A stretch of DNA of 64,000 nt from Providencia sp. R33 (GCF_019343475.1 NZ_CP072453.1:2046001-2110000); one strand, 5' to 3'; positions 17,041-25,869 are shown, counted from the stretch's first letter. The notes: generated from the letters alone by a model not told the origin. Made by a program: numbers and translations.

Positions 17041-17349
17041 ATGACTGAACCAGTAGAAAAAAATCAAATCACTATCACATTAGATGAGCCTATCACGCGA
17101 GGAACAACCACCGTAACAGAGGTTGTGGTGCGCAAGCCCAATTCAGGTGCGTTACGCGGCGTTCGCTTAGCGGCGCTGATGGAAATGGATGTGGACTCTG
17201 CAATCTTAGTGTTACCACGTGTCACCGCGCCAGCGCTGACCAAAGCCGAATTACTGATGATGGCACCCGCTGACATGGTCAATTTAACCAAAGAGTTAGT
17301 GCTTTTTTTGTTGCCGAAGTCGGTGACTATGGATTTCCAGAACGACTAA
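17041..17349 (+). CDS. E: Tail assembly chaperone gpE (zero frame)
   Basis: The 102-residue product is the P2 gpE equivalent, a chaperone needed for tail length control with the tape measure. At 17,304-17,310 the reading frame holds T TTT TTG aligned to codons (CTT TTT TTG), the same type of slippery heptamer used by P2. Unshifted ribosomes end here after FQND. Confidence 0.9.
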   Translation: MTEPVEKNQITITLDEPITRGTTTVTEVVVRKPNSGALRGVRLAALMEMDVDSAILVLPRVTAPALTKAELLMMAPADMVNLTKELVLFLLPKSVTMDFQND

Positions 17350-17483
17350 CTGTGAATGATTTAGTGGCAGATATTGCCACTATTTTTCACTGGTCACCGA
17401 CTGTCACAGATGAATTTTCCCTAACCGAATTATTAGAATGGCGTTATCACGCCCTTAAACGTAGCGGTGCAGAAGATGAGTAA
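17310..17483 (+). CDS. gpE' extension reached by -1 frameshift
   Basis: After a -1 slip on T TTT TTG the next codon is GTT 17310. The frame then stays open for 57 codons to TAA 17481-17483. The extension VAEVGDYGFPERLTVNDLV...LLEWRYHALKRSGAEDE resembles P2 E', giving an E+E' fusion of about 147 residues (P2: 142). The alternative GTG 17352 could start a free fragment but is unlikely. The end overlaps the T start by 8 bases, as is usual for tail chaperone/tape-measure neighbours. Confidence 0.85.
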   Translation, partial: VAEVGDYGFPERLTVNDLVADIATIFHWSPTVTDEFSLTELLEWRYHALKRSGAEDE

Positions 17484-20175
17484 AGATTTGCGTTTACAGG
17501 TAATTTTAAGCGCCGTTGATAAATTCACAAAGCCGTTTAAGAGCGCCCAAGCCTCGAATAAAAAACTGGCGGAAACTCTCCGCCAATCTCGCCAGCAACT
17601 TAAAGAGCTGAATAACCAAGCCAAGCAAGTTGATGGGTTTAAGAAAACTAAACAATCCCTTGATGCAGCCAATAACGCCTACCAACAAGCAACAGCAAAA
17701 GTAAGCCAGCTTGCGCGTGAATTATCCACCATTCAGAACCCAACAAAAGCCCAGTCACGGGAGCTTGACCGCGCAAAAGCTGCCGCTGCGAAACTCAAAG
17801 CCGAAACGGGCGTGCTGAGTACCTCATTGCAGTGCCAACGGGAAGCGTTAAAAGGCAGTGGGATTTCAACGCGCCAGTTAAGCCAAGCCCAAGTAAAATT
17901 AAATAGCGACATTGCCAGCACCAGTCGGCGATTGCAGCAGCAAGAGCAGCAACTAAAACGGGTTGCCAGCCAAGAAAAACGCATGTCGGCAGCAAAAAAC
18001 AGCTATCAAAACACCATGGGCATGCGCAATAAAATAGCGGGTAGCGGCGCGGGTATGCTCGCTTCAGGCGTGGGCTTAGGCTATGCCGCTAAAAAAGTAT
18101 TAGTACCAGGCTATGACTTTGAAATCGGCATGTCGAAAGTACAGGCATTAACTCGCCTTGATAGAGATTCAGCCGACTATAAAATGCTGAGAGAGCAAGC
18201 GCGCGAATTAGGGGCAACCACGGCGTTTACGTCCAATGAAGTTGCCCAAGGCCAAGCATTCTATGCCATGGCAGGGTTTAAACCTGAGCAAATTAAAAAT
18301 GCCATGTCGGGGACATTATCCATGTCACTGGCGGGTGATATCGACTTAGCCACTACGGCAGATATCGGCTCAAATATTCTGACGGGATTTAAGCTGAATT
18401 CTAACGAGATGAACCGCGTGAGTGATGCCCTTGTTGCTACCTTTACCCGTTCAAACGTCAACCTTACGATGCTTGGTGATACCATGAAATACGTGGCACC
18501 CGTGGCGTCAGGCCTTGGTGTTGATTTAGAAACCGCCGCCGTTGCTGCAGGTAAATTGGGTGATGCAGGTATTCAAGGTAGCATGGCAGGTACAGGGTTG
18601 CGCTCTATTCTTGGCCGATTAGCGGAGCCGCCAAAAATGGCAGGTGAAGCCCTTGATAAGCTAAAAATCAAAACCCGTGACGCAAAAGGTAACTTGCGCC
18701 AATTTACTGACATACTCACCGAATTAGACAAGAAAACTAAAAAAATGGGAACGGCTGAGCGTGCGGGATTGTTCAAGCACATTGCAGGCGAAGAGGCTTT
18801 TTCTGCCCTCTCAGTATTAGTTGACCAAGCGGGAAGCGGTCAATTGCAAGCCATGATTGCCGAAATCAAGGCAGCCAAAGGGGAAACGGCAAAAGTCGCT
18901 AAAACCATGACGGATAACCTTGACGGTGATTTAAAAAACTTAACCTCTGCCTATGAAGATGTGGGGATACAGGTTTTCGGTGGTGCGGATAGCCCGTTGC
19001 GAGATATCACCAAGCGCGTGACAGATTTGATTTCAAAATTTGGTCAATGGGCGAAGAAAAACCCTGAACTGGTTAAACAAATTACCTTAATCACGTTAGG
19101 TTTAGGTGCCGTGTTAGCCGTTGGTGGGAGTATTTCACTCATGATTGCGGCGTTAATAGGGCCACTTGCCATGGCGAAATTAAGCCTGTCTGTTTTGGGT
19201 ATCAAGGGGAGCAGATTTCTTGCCTTACTAATTAAGCCGATTAAGTTAATTGGGGTGGCATTTATGATGCTAGGCCGTGCGCTATTAGCTAACCCGATTA
19301 TCTTAATTATTACCGCCATTGCTGGCGCGGCTTACCTAATTTATAAATATTGGGATGATATTGTTCCTTACGCGAAAGGGCTGTGGAATTTAGTTACGAC
19401 CATTTTTAAAGATGCATTTGAGGCGATAAAATCACTCATTTTAAATTGGACGCCAGCTGGGTGGATTTATAAACATTGGGATAGCATTGTGTCTATTACC
19501 ATCCGTATGTGTTCGCTCGTCAAGAAAACCATTTCGGATAAATGGGATCAGATTGTTGCTGATGTACAAGCGCTGCCCGAACGTTTCAAACAAATCGGCG
19601 GCGAGATTATCGATAGCCTAAAAAACGGTATTCTTGAAAAATGGGACGCACTGAAAGCACAATTTGCCGAGCTTAAGCAAATGGCCACGAATATTTTGCC
19701 AGACTGGATGCTTTCAGATGAAACCAAGGCGGTTCGTGCCATGTCACAAGTCACCGTCATTCAAGCAGGCATGAAGAATGCGGGCATGTTCGACAGCGGC
19801 GGGTTTATTCCCCGTGGTCAATTTGGCATTGCGGGGGAATATGGCCCTGAAATTGTCAATGGGCCTGCACATATTACCAGTCGAAAAAGCACTGCCGCCC
19901 TTGCAGCCGCCGCGCTGACTTTCGGCTCAATGAATGCCATTGCTAAGCCTACCCACCCTTATGCATTGCCAGCCAGAGAATATCAGTCCGCCCCTGTCAC
20001 CGTTAATCAGAATAGTCATAGGACAAATGCGGCGTCAGTGACTATTAATGTTTACCCATTACCTAACCAGTCAGCAAACGATATTGCCCGTGAAGTAGCC
20101 AAGCAATTAGCGCAAAACCAACGGCGAGAGCAAGCAAGGCAATTAAGCCGCTACCAAGACAGTGAGGACGATTAA
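17476..20175 (+). CDS. T: Tail tape measure protein (P2 gpT)
   Basis: ATG 17476 gives MSKDLRLQVILSAVDKFTKPFK, the family opening; a GTG 9 bases upstream is less likely. The product has 899 residues against 815 in P2, predicting a slightly longer tail since this protein sets tail length. Residues 10-200 are long coiled coil rich in Gln and Lys. A TP901-type core (about 230-420, with GMSKVQALTRLDRDS) follows, then hydrophobic segments near 540-640. The C-terminal part ends with a basic Gln/Arg-rich tail. Confidence 0.94.
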   Translation: MSKDLRLQVILSAVDKFTKPFKSAQASNKKLAETLRQSRQQLKELNNQAKQVDGFKKTKQSLDAANNAYQQATAKVSQLARELSTIQNPTKAQSRELDRAKAAAAKLKAETGVLSTSLQCQREALKGSGISTRQLSQAQVKLNSDIASTSRRLQQQEQQLKRVASQEKRMSAAKNSYQNTMGMRNKIAGSGAGMLASGVGLGYAAKKVLVPGYDFEIGMSKVQALTRLDRDSADYKMLREQARELGATTAFTSNEVAQGQAFYAMAGFKPEQIKNAMSGTLSMSLAGDIDLATTADIGSNILTGFKLNSNEMNRVSDALVATFTRSNVNLTMLGDTMKYVAPVASGLGVDLETAAVAAGKLGDAGIQGSMAGTGLRSILGRLAEPPKMAGEALDKLKIKTRDAKGNLRQFTDILTELDKKTKKMGTAERAGLFKHIAGEEAFSALSVLVDQAGSGQLQAMIAEIKAAKGETAKVAKTMTDNLDGDLKNLTSAYEDVGIQVFGGADSPLRDITKRVTDLISKFGQWAKKNPELVKQITLITLGLGAVLAVGGSISLMIAALIGPLAMAKLSLSVLGIKGSRFLALLIKPIKLIGVAFMMLGRALLANPIILIITAIAGAAYLIYKYWDDIVPYAKGLWNLVTTIFKDAFEAIKSLILNWTPAGWIYKHWDSIVSITIRMCSLVKKTISDKWDQIVADVQALPERFKQIGGEIIDSLKNGILEKWDALKAQFAELKQMATNILPDWMLSDETKAVRAMSQVTVIQAGMKNAGMFDSGGFIPRGQFGIAGEYGPEIVNGPAHITSRKSTAALAAAALTFGSMNAIAKPTHPYALPAREYQSAPVTVNQNSHRTNAASVTINVYPLPNQSANDIAREVAKQLAQNQRREQARQLSRYQDSEDD

Positions 20176-20177
20176 TT

Positions 20178-20624
20178 ATGGCAATGGCAGCGCTGGGCTT
20201 GTTCGTTTTTCAGCTCAATACAACCCCCTACCAAATGATGCAGATTAACCAAAAATACCGTTATGGGGTGAATAACCGTGTTGGGAAGCGCCCCGCGGTT
20301 CAATTTATTGGCCTTGATAACGACGATATCACCCTCAGTGGCACCTTATTGCCATCACTGACAGGCGGTAGGTTATCATTGCTCGTACTAGAGCAAATGG
20401 CAGAAACAGGCCGCGCATGGTCGCTGATTGATGGAACGGGAAATATTTACGGTATGTATGTGATTGAAGAAATCACTCAGTCAAAAAGTGAGTTTTTTGT
20501 TGATGGAGCCCCCAGAAAAATTGATTTCACCTTAAAGCTTAAACGCACGGATGAGTCACTGTCTGAAATGCTTGGGGATTTAAATCAACAATTAAATGAT
20601 ATTCGCGGGGCTCTGCCACTATGA
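20178..20624 (+). CDS. U: Tail protein (P2 gpU)
   Basis: This 148-residue protein is the P2 gpU equivalent, a tail terminator/baseplate-side tail protein. MAALGLFVFQLNTTPYQMMQ and RVGKRPAVQFIGLDNDDITLSGTLLP are readily recognised. It begins 2 bases after T and overlaps D by 4. Confidence 0.94.
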   Translation: MAMAALGLFVFQLNTTPYQMMQINQKYRYGVNNRVGKRPAVQFIGLDNDDITLSGTLLPSLTGGRLSLLVLEQMAETGRAWSLIDGTGNIYGMYVIEEITQSKSEFFVDGAPRKIDFTLKLKRTDESLSEMLGDLNQQLNDIRGALPL

Positions 20625-21727
20625 GTTTTTTAACCAAAGATGAGCTAACCCCCGCTTTCGCCCTTGCGGCAGGTGGTGAAAATATTAATGCTCAGATTCA
20701 AGGGCGTTTAATGTCATTAACCATGACGGACAATCGCGGCTTTGAAGCTGATCAGTTAGATATTGAATTGGACGACAGCGACGGACAACTCGCCTTACCC
20801 AAGCGAGGCGAAACCCTGTCATTACACCTTGGCTGGAAAAATTCACCGTTGATTTACAAGGGCACATTTACCGTTGATGAGGTTGAGCATAGCGGCGTGC
20901 CTGATAAACTCACTATTCGTGGGCGCAGTGCGGATTTTCGGGACACCTTAAACGTTAAGCGCGAGCAGTCCTATCATCAAAAAACACTTGGCGATATTGT
21001 GCGAACGTTGGCAGAGCGAAACAAGCTGAAGCCTGTCATTGATGAAAAATTAGATAAAATCAAGCTTCCCCATATTGACCAAACCAACGAATCGGACGGT
21101 TCATTTTTAACGCGAGTGGCGAAACCCGAGGGGGCAATCGTCGCGGTTAAAAATGGAAATTTACTGTTTATGAAGCAAGGTCAAGGCTTAACCGCCAGTG
21201 GTCAGCCCATTCAGGCCATGCACATTACCCGTTCAGTGGGAGACGGACACCGCTTTTCACTGGCAGACCGCGGCGCATACACTGGCGTTGTGGCTAATTG
21301 GCTAAACACCCGCGAGCCCAAAAAGAAAAAAGAAGTCACAGTAAAGCGAAAACGAAAAAGCAAAAAGCCTACTAAACCTGCAAAGCCGACAGAACCTAAA
21401 GAAAAACAAGGGGAATATTTAGCAGGTGAACAAGGGAATGTCTTAACGCTATCCCACACTTACGCCACGAAAGAGAACGCCGCTAGGGCAGCGAAAGCCC
21501 AATGGGAAAAAATCCAACGTGGTGTGGCTTCATTTTCAATTCAACTGGCAGTAGGCCGCGCAGAGCTTTACCCTGAAATGCCGATCACAGTCAGTGGGTT
21601 TAAGCCTGAAATTGACAATGCAGATTGGACATTAACGCGAATAGTCCATTCATTGAATGATAGTGGCTTTACTTCAGCTTTGGAGTTAGAGGTAAAAATT
21701 TCGGATTTGGATATCGCTGATGAATAA
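20621..21727 (+). CDS. D: Baseplate hub / late control protein (P2 gpD)
   Basis: The 368-residue product (P2: 387) is the gp27-like hub that joins tube and spike. The N-terminal half (FALAAGGENINAQIQGRLMSLTMTDNRG, GLGWKNSPLIYKG-type strands) builds the first hub domain. Near residues 228-262 lies a Lys/Pro-rich linker (KRKRKSKKPTKPAKPTEPKEK) of the kind also present in P2 D. The C-terminal domain (PEMPITVSGFKPEIDNADWTLTRIVHSL) closes the ring. Confidence 0.93.
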   Translation: MSFLTKDELTPAFALAAGGENINAQIQGRLMSLTMTDNRGFEADQLDIELDDSDGQLALPKRGETLSLHLGWKNSPLIYKGTFTVDEVEHSGVPDKLTIRGRSADFRDTLNVKREQSYHQKTLGDIVRTLAERNKLKPVIDEKLDKIKLPHIDQTNESDGSFLTRVAKPEGAIVAVKNGNLLFMKQGQGLTASGQPIQAMHITRSVGDGHRFSLADRGAYTGVVANWLNTREPKKKKEVTVKRKRKSKKPTKPAKPTEPKEKQGEYLAGEQGNVLTLSHTYATKENAARAAKAQWEKIQRGVASFSIQLAVGRAELYPEMPITVSGFKPEIDNADWTLTRIVHSLNDSGFTSALELEVKISDLDIADE

Positions 21728-21732
21728 TTTTT

Positions 21733-21760
21733 TAGACTGTATAGATATACATGATATAAT
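21733..21760 (+). promoter_or_regulatory. Candidate ogr promoter
   Basis: TAGACT (21733-21738), 16 bases, and a perfect TATAAT (21755-21760), 39 bases upstream of the ogr start. P2 ogr has its own promoter in addition to readthrough from the late operon, so a sigma70-type site is expected here. Confidence 0.5.
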
Positions 21761-21798
21761 TTACGTAACATCAACATCATGACAAAGGATACATAATC

Positions 21799-22017
21799 AT
21801 GATGAATTGTCCCGAATGCGGTCAAGCTGCACACACACGAAGTTCCTACCAAGTTTCATCCGAAACCAAAGAGCGTTATAACCAGTGCCAGAATATTAAC
21901 TGTGGCTGCACATTTGTCAGTCACGAGTCAGTGACCAAAATTGTTGTTAAACCCACACATATTAATGTTGTTGAACCGCATCCTAATAAGTTTCAGCAAA
22001 AATTATTACATATCTAA
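21799..22017 (+). CDS. ogr: Ogr/Delta late-gene transcription activator
   Basis: The 72-residue zinc-binding activator MMNCPECGQAAHTR... ends with QCQNINCGCTFVSHESV. Cys residues 4, 7, 30 and 35 form the C-x2-C...C-x4-C zinc site of P2 Ogr, which recruits RNA polymerase alpha subunit to late promoters. The three Ogr boxes in this prophage are its expected targets. It is the last phage late gene, and a second in-frame ATG (21802) is possible. Confidence 0.94.
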   Translation: MMNCPECGQAAHTRSSYQVSSETKERYNQCQNINCGCTFVSHESVTKIVVKPTHINVVEPHPNKFQQKLLHI

Positions 22018-22080
22018 AAAATGGTTTTAGATTGTTATACAATATATCATACCGTGATTTAATTATTTTCAATCTTGGTA

Positions 22081-22110
22081 CAAAAAAGCCACTAATGTAT
22101 GTAGTGGCTT
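22081..22110 (-). terminator. Terminator of the ATPase/DUF4435 operon
   Basis: Stem AAGCCACTA/TAGTGGCTT with a 7-base loop. On the minus strand it is followed by six T, so it ends leftward transcription of the defence pair 22 bases after its last stop codon and separates it from ogr. Confidence 0.8.
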
Positions 22111-22131
22111 CTATCAGAGCAGCGTGAGAAT

Positions 22132-23013
22132 TTAGGTACCAATATCATGTTGAGTAAGAACTTTTCTTAATGCACCATACAGACTACTTTCTGAAAATCT
22201 CATACCTGTACAAGTTAGTCTAAGATCACTTTCTATTTTAACCCTATTTAAATTTTTATCCCTCGAAAAATCCTGCTTATAGCATAAAGATAATATTTCA
22301 CAAAAGTCATGACCATTACATATATGGTGCCTATCATAATCACTTTCTTTCAATATCAAATATTTATTTAAAACATCCTCCCTAGAATATCTCCCCCTAT
22401 CAAACCTTGAACTTTTTTGTATTAAACCATCAATTAAACAATCGATATCTAATGTTACGTTAACACCATGAGCAACAATATAGTTATTATGAACTAATGC
22501 TTTAAAATTTAAATTAAAGCTTTCATTTTCATTAGCAAGCTTTAGTAAACCTATATCATAAGCAATATTAAATATATTTTCTTTTAATGTATCTGCATCA
22601 TTAGGAGTCAGCTCATCAAATATAGTATATTCTGTATAAATATCATCAAATACGCCTAATGTCAGTAGTGTTACTTCTAAGTCATGAAAATCTGTAAATA
22701 GAATTATATTTCTATCGTAATTATTTATATTCCCTGTTATATAATCAAAATCAGCATCGCAAATCCCATAAATATTCTCATGTTCCAAAGAACGAATCTC
22801 ATTAACTGCATTTATGACTTCAGGCTTTCCTGCATCAGGAGAATCAATTAATATTTTATCGCTATAGCTTTTAAATATTTTATAAAAAAAACGCCGATCA
22901 CTATCCCCTTCAACAAGTAAAACTATTTTACTTTCAATTGATGAGTGATTAAACATGAGCCTATTTCTATCTACCCATGATAGTTCACTACTTTCTTGGC
23001 GTAATGAACGCAT
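22132..23013 (-). CDS. DUF4435 TOPRIM-like protein, AriB-like (PARIS-like defence)
   Basis: This 293-residue protein has KIVLLVEGDSDRRFFYKIF near residue 30, the acidic VEGxxD motif of TOPRIM/DUF4435 proteins, and YGICDADFDY near residue 83, the second acidic motif (DxDxD). FTDFHDLEVTLL follows, also a DUF4435 hallmark. In PARIS systems the DUF4435 partner AriB is held by the ATPase AriA and released on infection, where it cleaves host tRNA and stops growth. Here the gene starts one base after the ATPase stop, with AGGA before ATG, so the pair is co-translated. Codon use is far more AT-rich than the neighbouring phage genes, a sign of separate transfer. It looks intact. Assignment to PARIS is by gene pair and motifs, not by a search. 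Confidence 0.75.
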   Translation of the reverse strand: MRSLRQESSELSWVDRNRLMFNHSSIESKIVLLVEGDSDRRFFYKIFKSYSDKILIDSPDAGKPEVINAVNEIRSLEHENIYGICDADFDYITGNINNYDRNIILFTDFHDLEVTLLTLGVFDDIYTEYTIFDELTPNDADTLKENIFNIAYDIGLLKLANENESFNLNFKALVHNNYIVAHGVNVTLDIDCLIDGLIQKSSRFDRGRYSREDVLNKYLILKESDYDRHHICNGHDFCEILSLCYKQDFSRDKNLNRVKIESDLRLTCTGMRFSESSLYGALRKVLTQHDIGT

Positions 23014-23014
23014 A

Positions 23015-24221
23015 TTATTTATTCCTTGACTTATTTAGCTCATACAAATCTAAGCTTCTATCCCAATTCCCATTAATCACTGTTGGAGAATGGGTAGCTA
23101 TAACAGCTTGTGGAATACCATTAACCTTCATGATACGCTCTAAGTTGTTCAGAACTTCTTTCTGCCAAGCTATGTGTAATGAAATCTCTGGCTCATCTAC
23201 CAATAGAACTGAGTTTTTACTTGTTAGAAAAATCAAATTATATAGCATGATTATTTGGTTTTGTTCTCCAGAGGAAAGACTATTTAATTCAATATTTTTC
23301 TCTGTATCTATATCATTCAAGCAAAATCCAAATTCTTTATGGACAACAACTTTTTTAAAGGCTAGCTCTTTACTATTTAAGAACCTCAAGAATAAATTTA
23401 TTTTTTTTCGTCAAATCTTCGAATGCCGAATACTTATTTAAACTATCATATAAATATAACTCTAAGACATGTGCATTTTCTTGCTTTCTTGATGACTCCA
23501 TACCATGCGTATCAAATCCAGTATTAACTGAATTATCAAGAAATCCAAACTTTATATAATCATGCCTAATTAGCTTTAAACCTTTCAAGCGTTCTTCTAT
23601 CATTGCATAGCTAGGCCTAATTTGATAGTCAAATAATCTAATTGGAAAAGTAGCATCTAACTCTTGAGATATCCTATTATAATCCTCAATAGCTGAGTTG
23701 ATTTTTTCTTTCAAGTCTTTAGCTAAAGAAATTAATGTTATTTCATTTTTTTTATCAACATAAACTTGAATTCTTTGATCCTTTATAAATAAAACAGAAT
23801 AATCCATCAAATATTCTTTTAGCTTCTCAGTTACAGAATCTCTTGAGTTAGATATTGATTTCATCTCATTCCAATGTATTTCCATTCGTGAAATAATTGA
23901 ACTTCTTGATATCTCAATATCTTTAGGATTTCTTTCGAATATCAATGTTTCTTTAGTAGACCCTTTTTCTATTTCTATGTGTAAATCTTCACATTTCTTT
24001 AACGTTAAGCTAAGATAATCAAATGATATACTAAATTCATCAAAAGTAAGTTTTTCGAAAAAATTCAAATTCAAATTAAGAAGGTTACTTATTGACTTAA
24101 GTATAATCGTTTTTCCATAACCATTGGGTCCAGTTAATATGTTTATTTCAAAGTTAGAAAAATCCAAATCATAATTTAACTTATCAAATAGCCCTAGAAA
24201 TCGCACATTTTTAATTTTCAT
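23015..24221 (-). pseudogene. SMC-like AAA ATPase (AriA-like), out of frame at an A8 tract
   Basis: Two overlapping frames make one ATPase of about 400 residues. The first (24,221 down to 23,373) has Walker A GPNGYGKTIILKS near residue 33. The second (open through 23,389 down to 23,015) has LSSGEQ, Walker B VLLVDEPEIS and ATHSPTVI. None of the fragments alone carries a full ATP site. Joining them at an A8 run (T8 on the plus strand, 23,401-23,408) by removing one A gives LTKKINLFLRFLNSKELAFKK, a smooth helix typical of this family. As read, the first fragment ends after ILEVLK. The cause may be mutation, sequencing error or slippage-based restoration. With the downstream DUF4435 gene this is an AriA-AriB-like pair. 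Confidence 0.72.
23401..23408 (-). other. Homopolymer A8 tract at the ATPase frame break
   Basis: Eight A on the coding (minus) strand. Removal of one A, or +1/-2 slippage, restores a continuous ATPase; a -1 slip meets TAA at once. Runs of this length allow polymerase slippage and phase variation. Confidence 0.7.
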
Positions 24222-24415
24222 TTTGGAACTCTATTAAGTAAATTTATCATAACTATAATGACCTAAATATCCTAAAAGTTTATGCAGTGAACGACGCTTC
24301 TCTCGTTGTTAATTTTCAATTTCCTCTTAGCGCATAAAAGAGGCAAAGTTAGATTGAGTATATCAACAGAAAAAACAACACTGATAAATAATATTAATAT
24401 ATAATATATTTCGTT

Positions 24416-24450
24416 TCATGTGTCACTATATATTTATGGTCATGTGTCAC
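24416..24450 (+). repeat. Direct repeat TCATGTGTCAC x2
   Basis: Two identical 11-base copies (24416-24426 and 24440-24450) 24 bases apart, in the gene-free gap upstream of the ATPase gene. The spacing is about two helical turns, which would suit a regulator or integrase arm sites. A short stem CCTCTT/AAGAGG lies nearby (24323-24343). Confidence 0.45.
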
Positions 24451-24553
24451 GAATATGCATACCGGTAATTTAAATCATATCTAATTCTGTATAAATTTTT
24501 CACTGCTTAATATGATACTTAGTTGAAACTTCATTCATGCTATATTGTTCAAT

Positions 24554-24710
24554 AAACTCAAGAAGTACTTTTGAGTTTGCCCCTATAAACGATGAAAACC
24601 TCACGTTTCATAAGAAACATGAGGTGTGGTCGATATGTGGACATCGACAGAAATAAATCCTTTTATTTCATATTGTTAAATTGTATAACACAGGCCCCAT
24701 AATGAGGCCT
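24554..24710. repeat. Cluster of five inverted repeats, candidate attR/terminator region
   Basis: Five stems follow each other. AAACTCAA/TTGAGTTT lies at 24554-24578. A 10-bp arm with one mismatch and an ATAA loop lies at 24599-24624. GTCGAT/ATCGAC spans 24629-24648, with TGTGGACA within it. GAAATAAA/TTTATTTC lies at 24650-24669 and AGGCC/GGCCT at 24692-24710. The region separates phage-type cargo from chromosomal genes. I recall TGTGGACA as the P2 integrase arm-type sequence, so part of attR may lie here. The last stem may terminate the leftward-reading EEP gene. No other gene is seen between 24,222 and 24,731. Confidence 0.4.
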
Positions 24711-24731
24711 AACCTTAAACATCATGTTTAT

Positions 24732-25625
24732 TTATTGCTCTTGTAATTCTAGCTCAGCAATAATTGGAAGATGGTCGCTAACACTCGACCATTGGAATTC
24801 TTTGCTATCTGTTGGGATCTGCATGTTCTTCACATCCCACACTTGGCCTTTAAATGTAAAAATATGGTCAATATCAATCGCTGGGTTTACTGCTGGCCAA
24901 CTACGATAATCTATCCCTTGTTTCTGTACAGGGTTCCACATATAACGAATTTCTTGAATTGGTTGCTCATTCGCCGTGGAATTAAAATCCCCTGCTAATA
25001 TTTTTATTGAAGCAGCAATATTATCAAAACCCGTATCTGTATCGCCGATACTCGCATCTAAAATATGGCGAACTTGGCCAATACGAATACTTGGGTCTTT
25101 TTGCCAATCAAGGTGCGTTCCCATCACAATAATCGGTGCATCAAAACCAGGCTTAGTTATTTGTGAGATTAGTACCACACGCTGCTCCGCATCACCTGAT
25201 GGTAAATTAACAACTTGGGATTTCTCTATTTTATATTTTGATAAAATTCCGACACCATATTCGCCACCATCGAAATCCAATGCCTTACCAAAAGCAAAAT
25301 CCATCTTATTTGCTTTGGCGATCTCTTCGAGTTGATGAACTTTTTTACTACGCGCCGTTTTATTATCAATTTCAGTTAAAACAATAACGTCTGCATCTAG
25401 CTTGCCAATGGCCTTACTTAAATTATCTAAGTTCGCCACATCTTGGGCTAATTCATTTTTACCAATATTGTAAGTGGCGACTTTAATTGTCGGCTTATTT
25501 GCTGTATAGACTTTATTCGGTGTACCGCCATCTTGTACTTTTAAAACTTCAGAACCTGTCGTTGCAGCACTCACACTACAAGAAACTAAAATAGCCGTTG
25601 AGATAACAGTTTTAAGAAATTTCAT
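24732..25625 (-). CDS. Secreted endonuclease/exonuclease/phosphatase-family protein
   Basis: ATG 25625 (after GGGGAG) gives 297 residues starting with a signal peptide MKFLKTVISTAILVSCSVSAA, so the protein acts in the periplasm or outside. The DNase I-like EEP fold shows in order: VATYNIGKN (about 46), VLTEIDN with the metal-binding Glu (about 88), MGTHLDW (about 190), LAGDFNST with the catalytic Asp/Asn (about 230) and SDHLPIIAEL with the final Asp-His (about 283). The family hydrolyses phosphodiesters in DNA, RNA, phospholipids or phosphoinositides; the substrate cannot be told. All expected catalytic residues are present. Confidence 0.82.
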   Translation of the reverse strand: MKFLKTVISTAILVSCSVSAATTGSEVLKVQDGGTPNKVYTANKPTIKVATYNIGKNELAQDVANLDNLSKAIGKLDADVIVLTEIDNKTARSKKVHQLEEIAKANKMDFAFGKALDFDGGEYGVGILSKYKIEKSQVVNLPSGDAEQRVVLISQITKPGFDAPIIVMGTHLDWQKDPSIRIGQVRHILDASIGDTDTGFDNIAASIKILAGDFNSTANEQPIQEIRYMWNPVQKQGIDYRSWPAVNPAIDIDHIFTFKGQVWDVKNMQIPTDSKEFQWSSVSDHLPIIAELELQEQ

Positions 25626-25869
25626 GGTGACTCCCCAGTAATGGCTCAATGAATTCATCGAGTAATAAACTTCTAATATGAAGGCAGTTAACTGCCCTCT
25701 TTATACATTAACAGGGAATAAATAGGATGCCGTGACCTAGCCGACACTCTTATTTCGAGATACAAAAAAACACCCCTGATTTTCATCAAAAAGTGATTTA
25801 TGCCACTATATTTTGTCGGTAAAAGATTAAATTACACGCTAAAACGTGAATTTAAACTAACGTGTTATT

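Larger units (their letters stand above)
1..24222. mobile_element. P2-type prophage, right part (left end outside window)
   Basis: A continuous block of P2-family late genes in P2 order (Q, P, O, N, M, L, X, lysis, R, S, V, W, J, I, H, G, FI, FII, E/E', T, U, D, ogr). In P2 prophages the integrase, repressor and replication genes lie on the side of Q away from O, so they should lie left of this window. The right border is uncertain. It could be just after the terminator following ogr (about 22,110) or beyond the ATPase/DUF4435 pair, in the palindrome-rich gap 24,222 to 24,731. All visible structural genes look intact except the small gene at 807 to 1115 and the accessory ATPase gene. No tRNA lies at the right border. 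Confidence 0.9.

Noticed and set aside
21568..21852. Minus-strand frame across the D/ogr junction
   Set aside because: It would be antisense to D and the ogr promoter; content does not resemble any protein.
22977..23441. Plus-strand frame of 154 codons opposite the defence genes
   Set aside because: It lies antisense to the DUF4435 and ATPase genes, which carry clear motifs.
24597..24660. CRISPR-like spacing of hairpins
   Set aside because: The stems differ in sequence and length, and there is no repeated unit with spacers.
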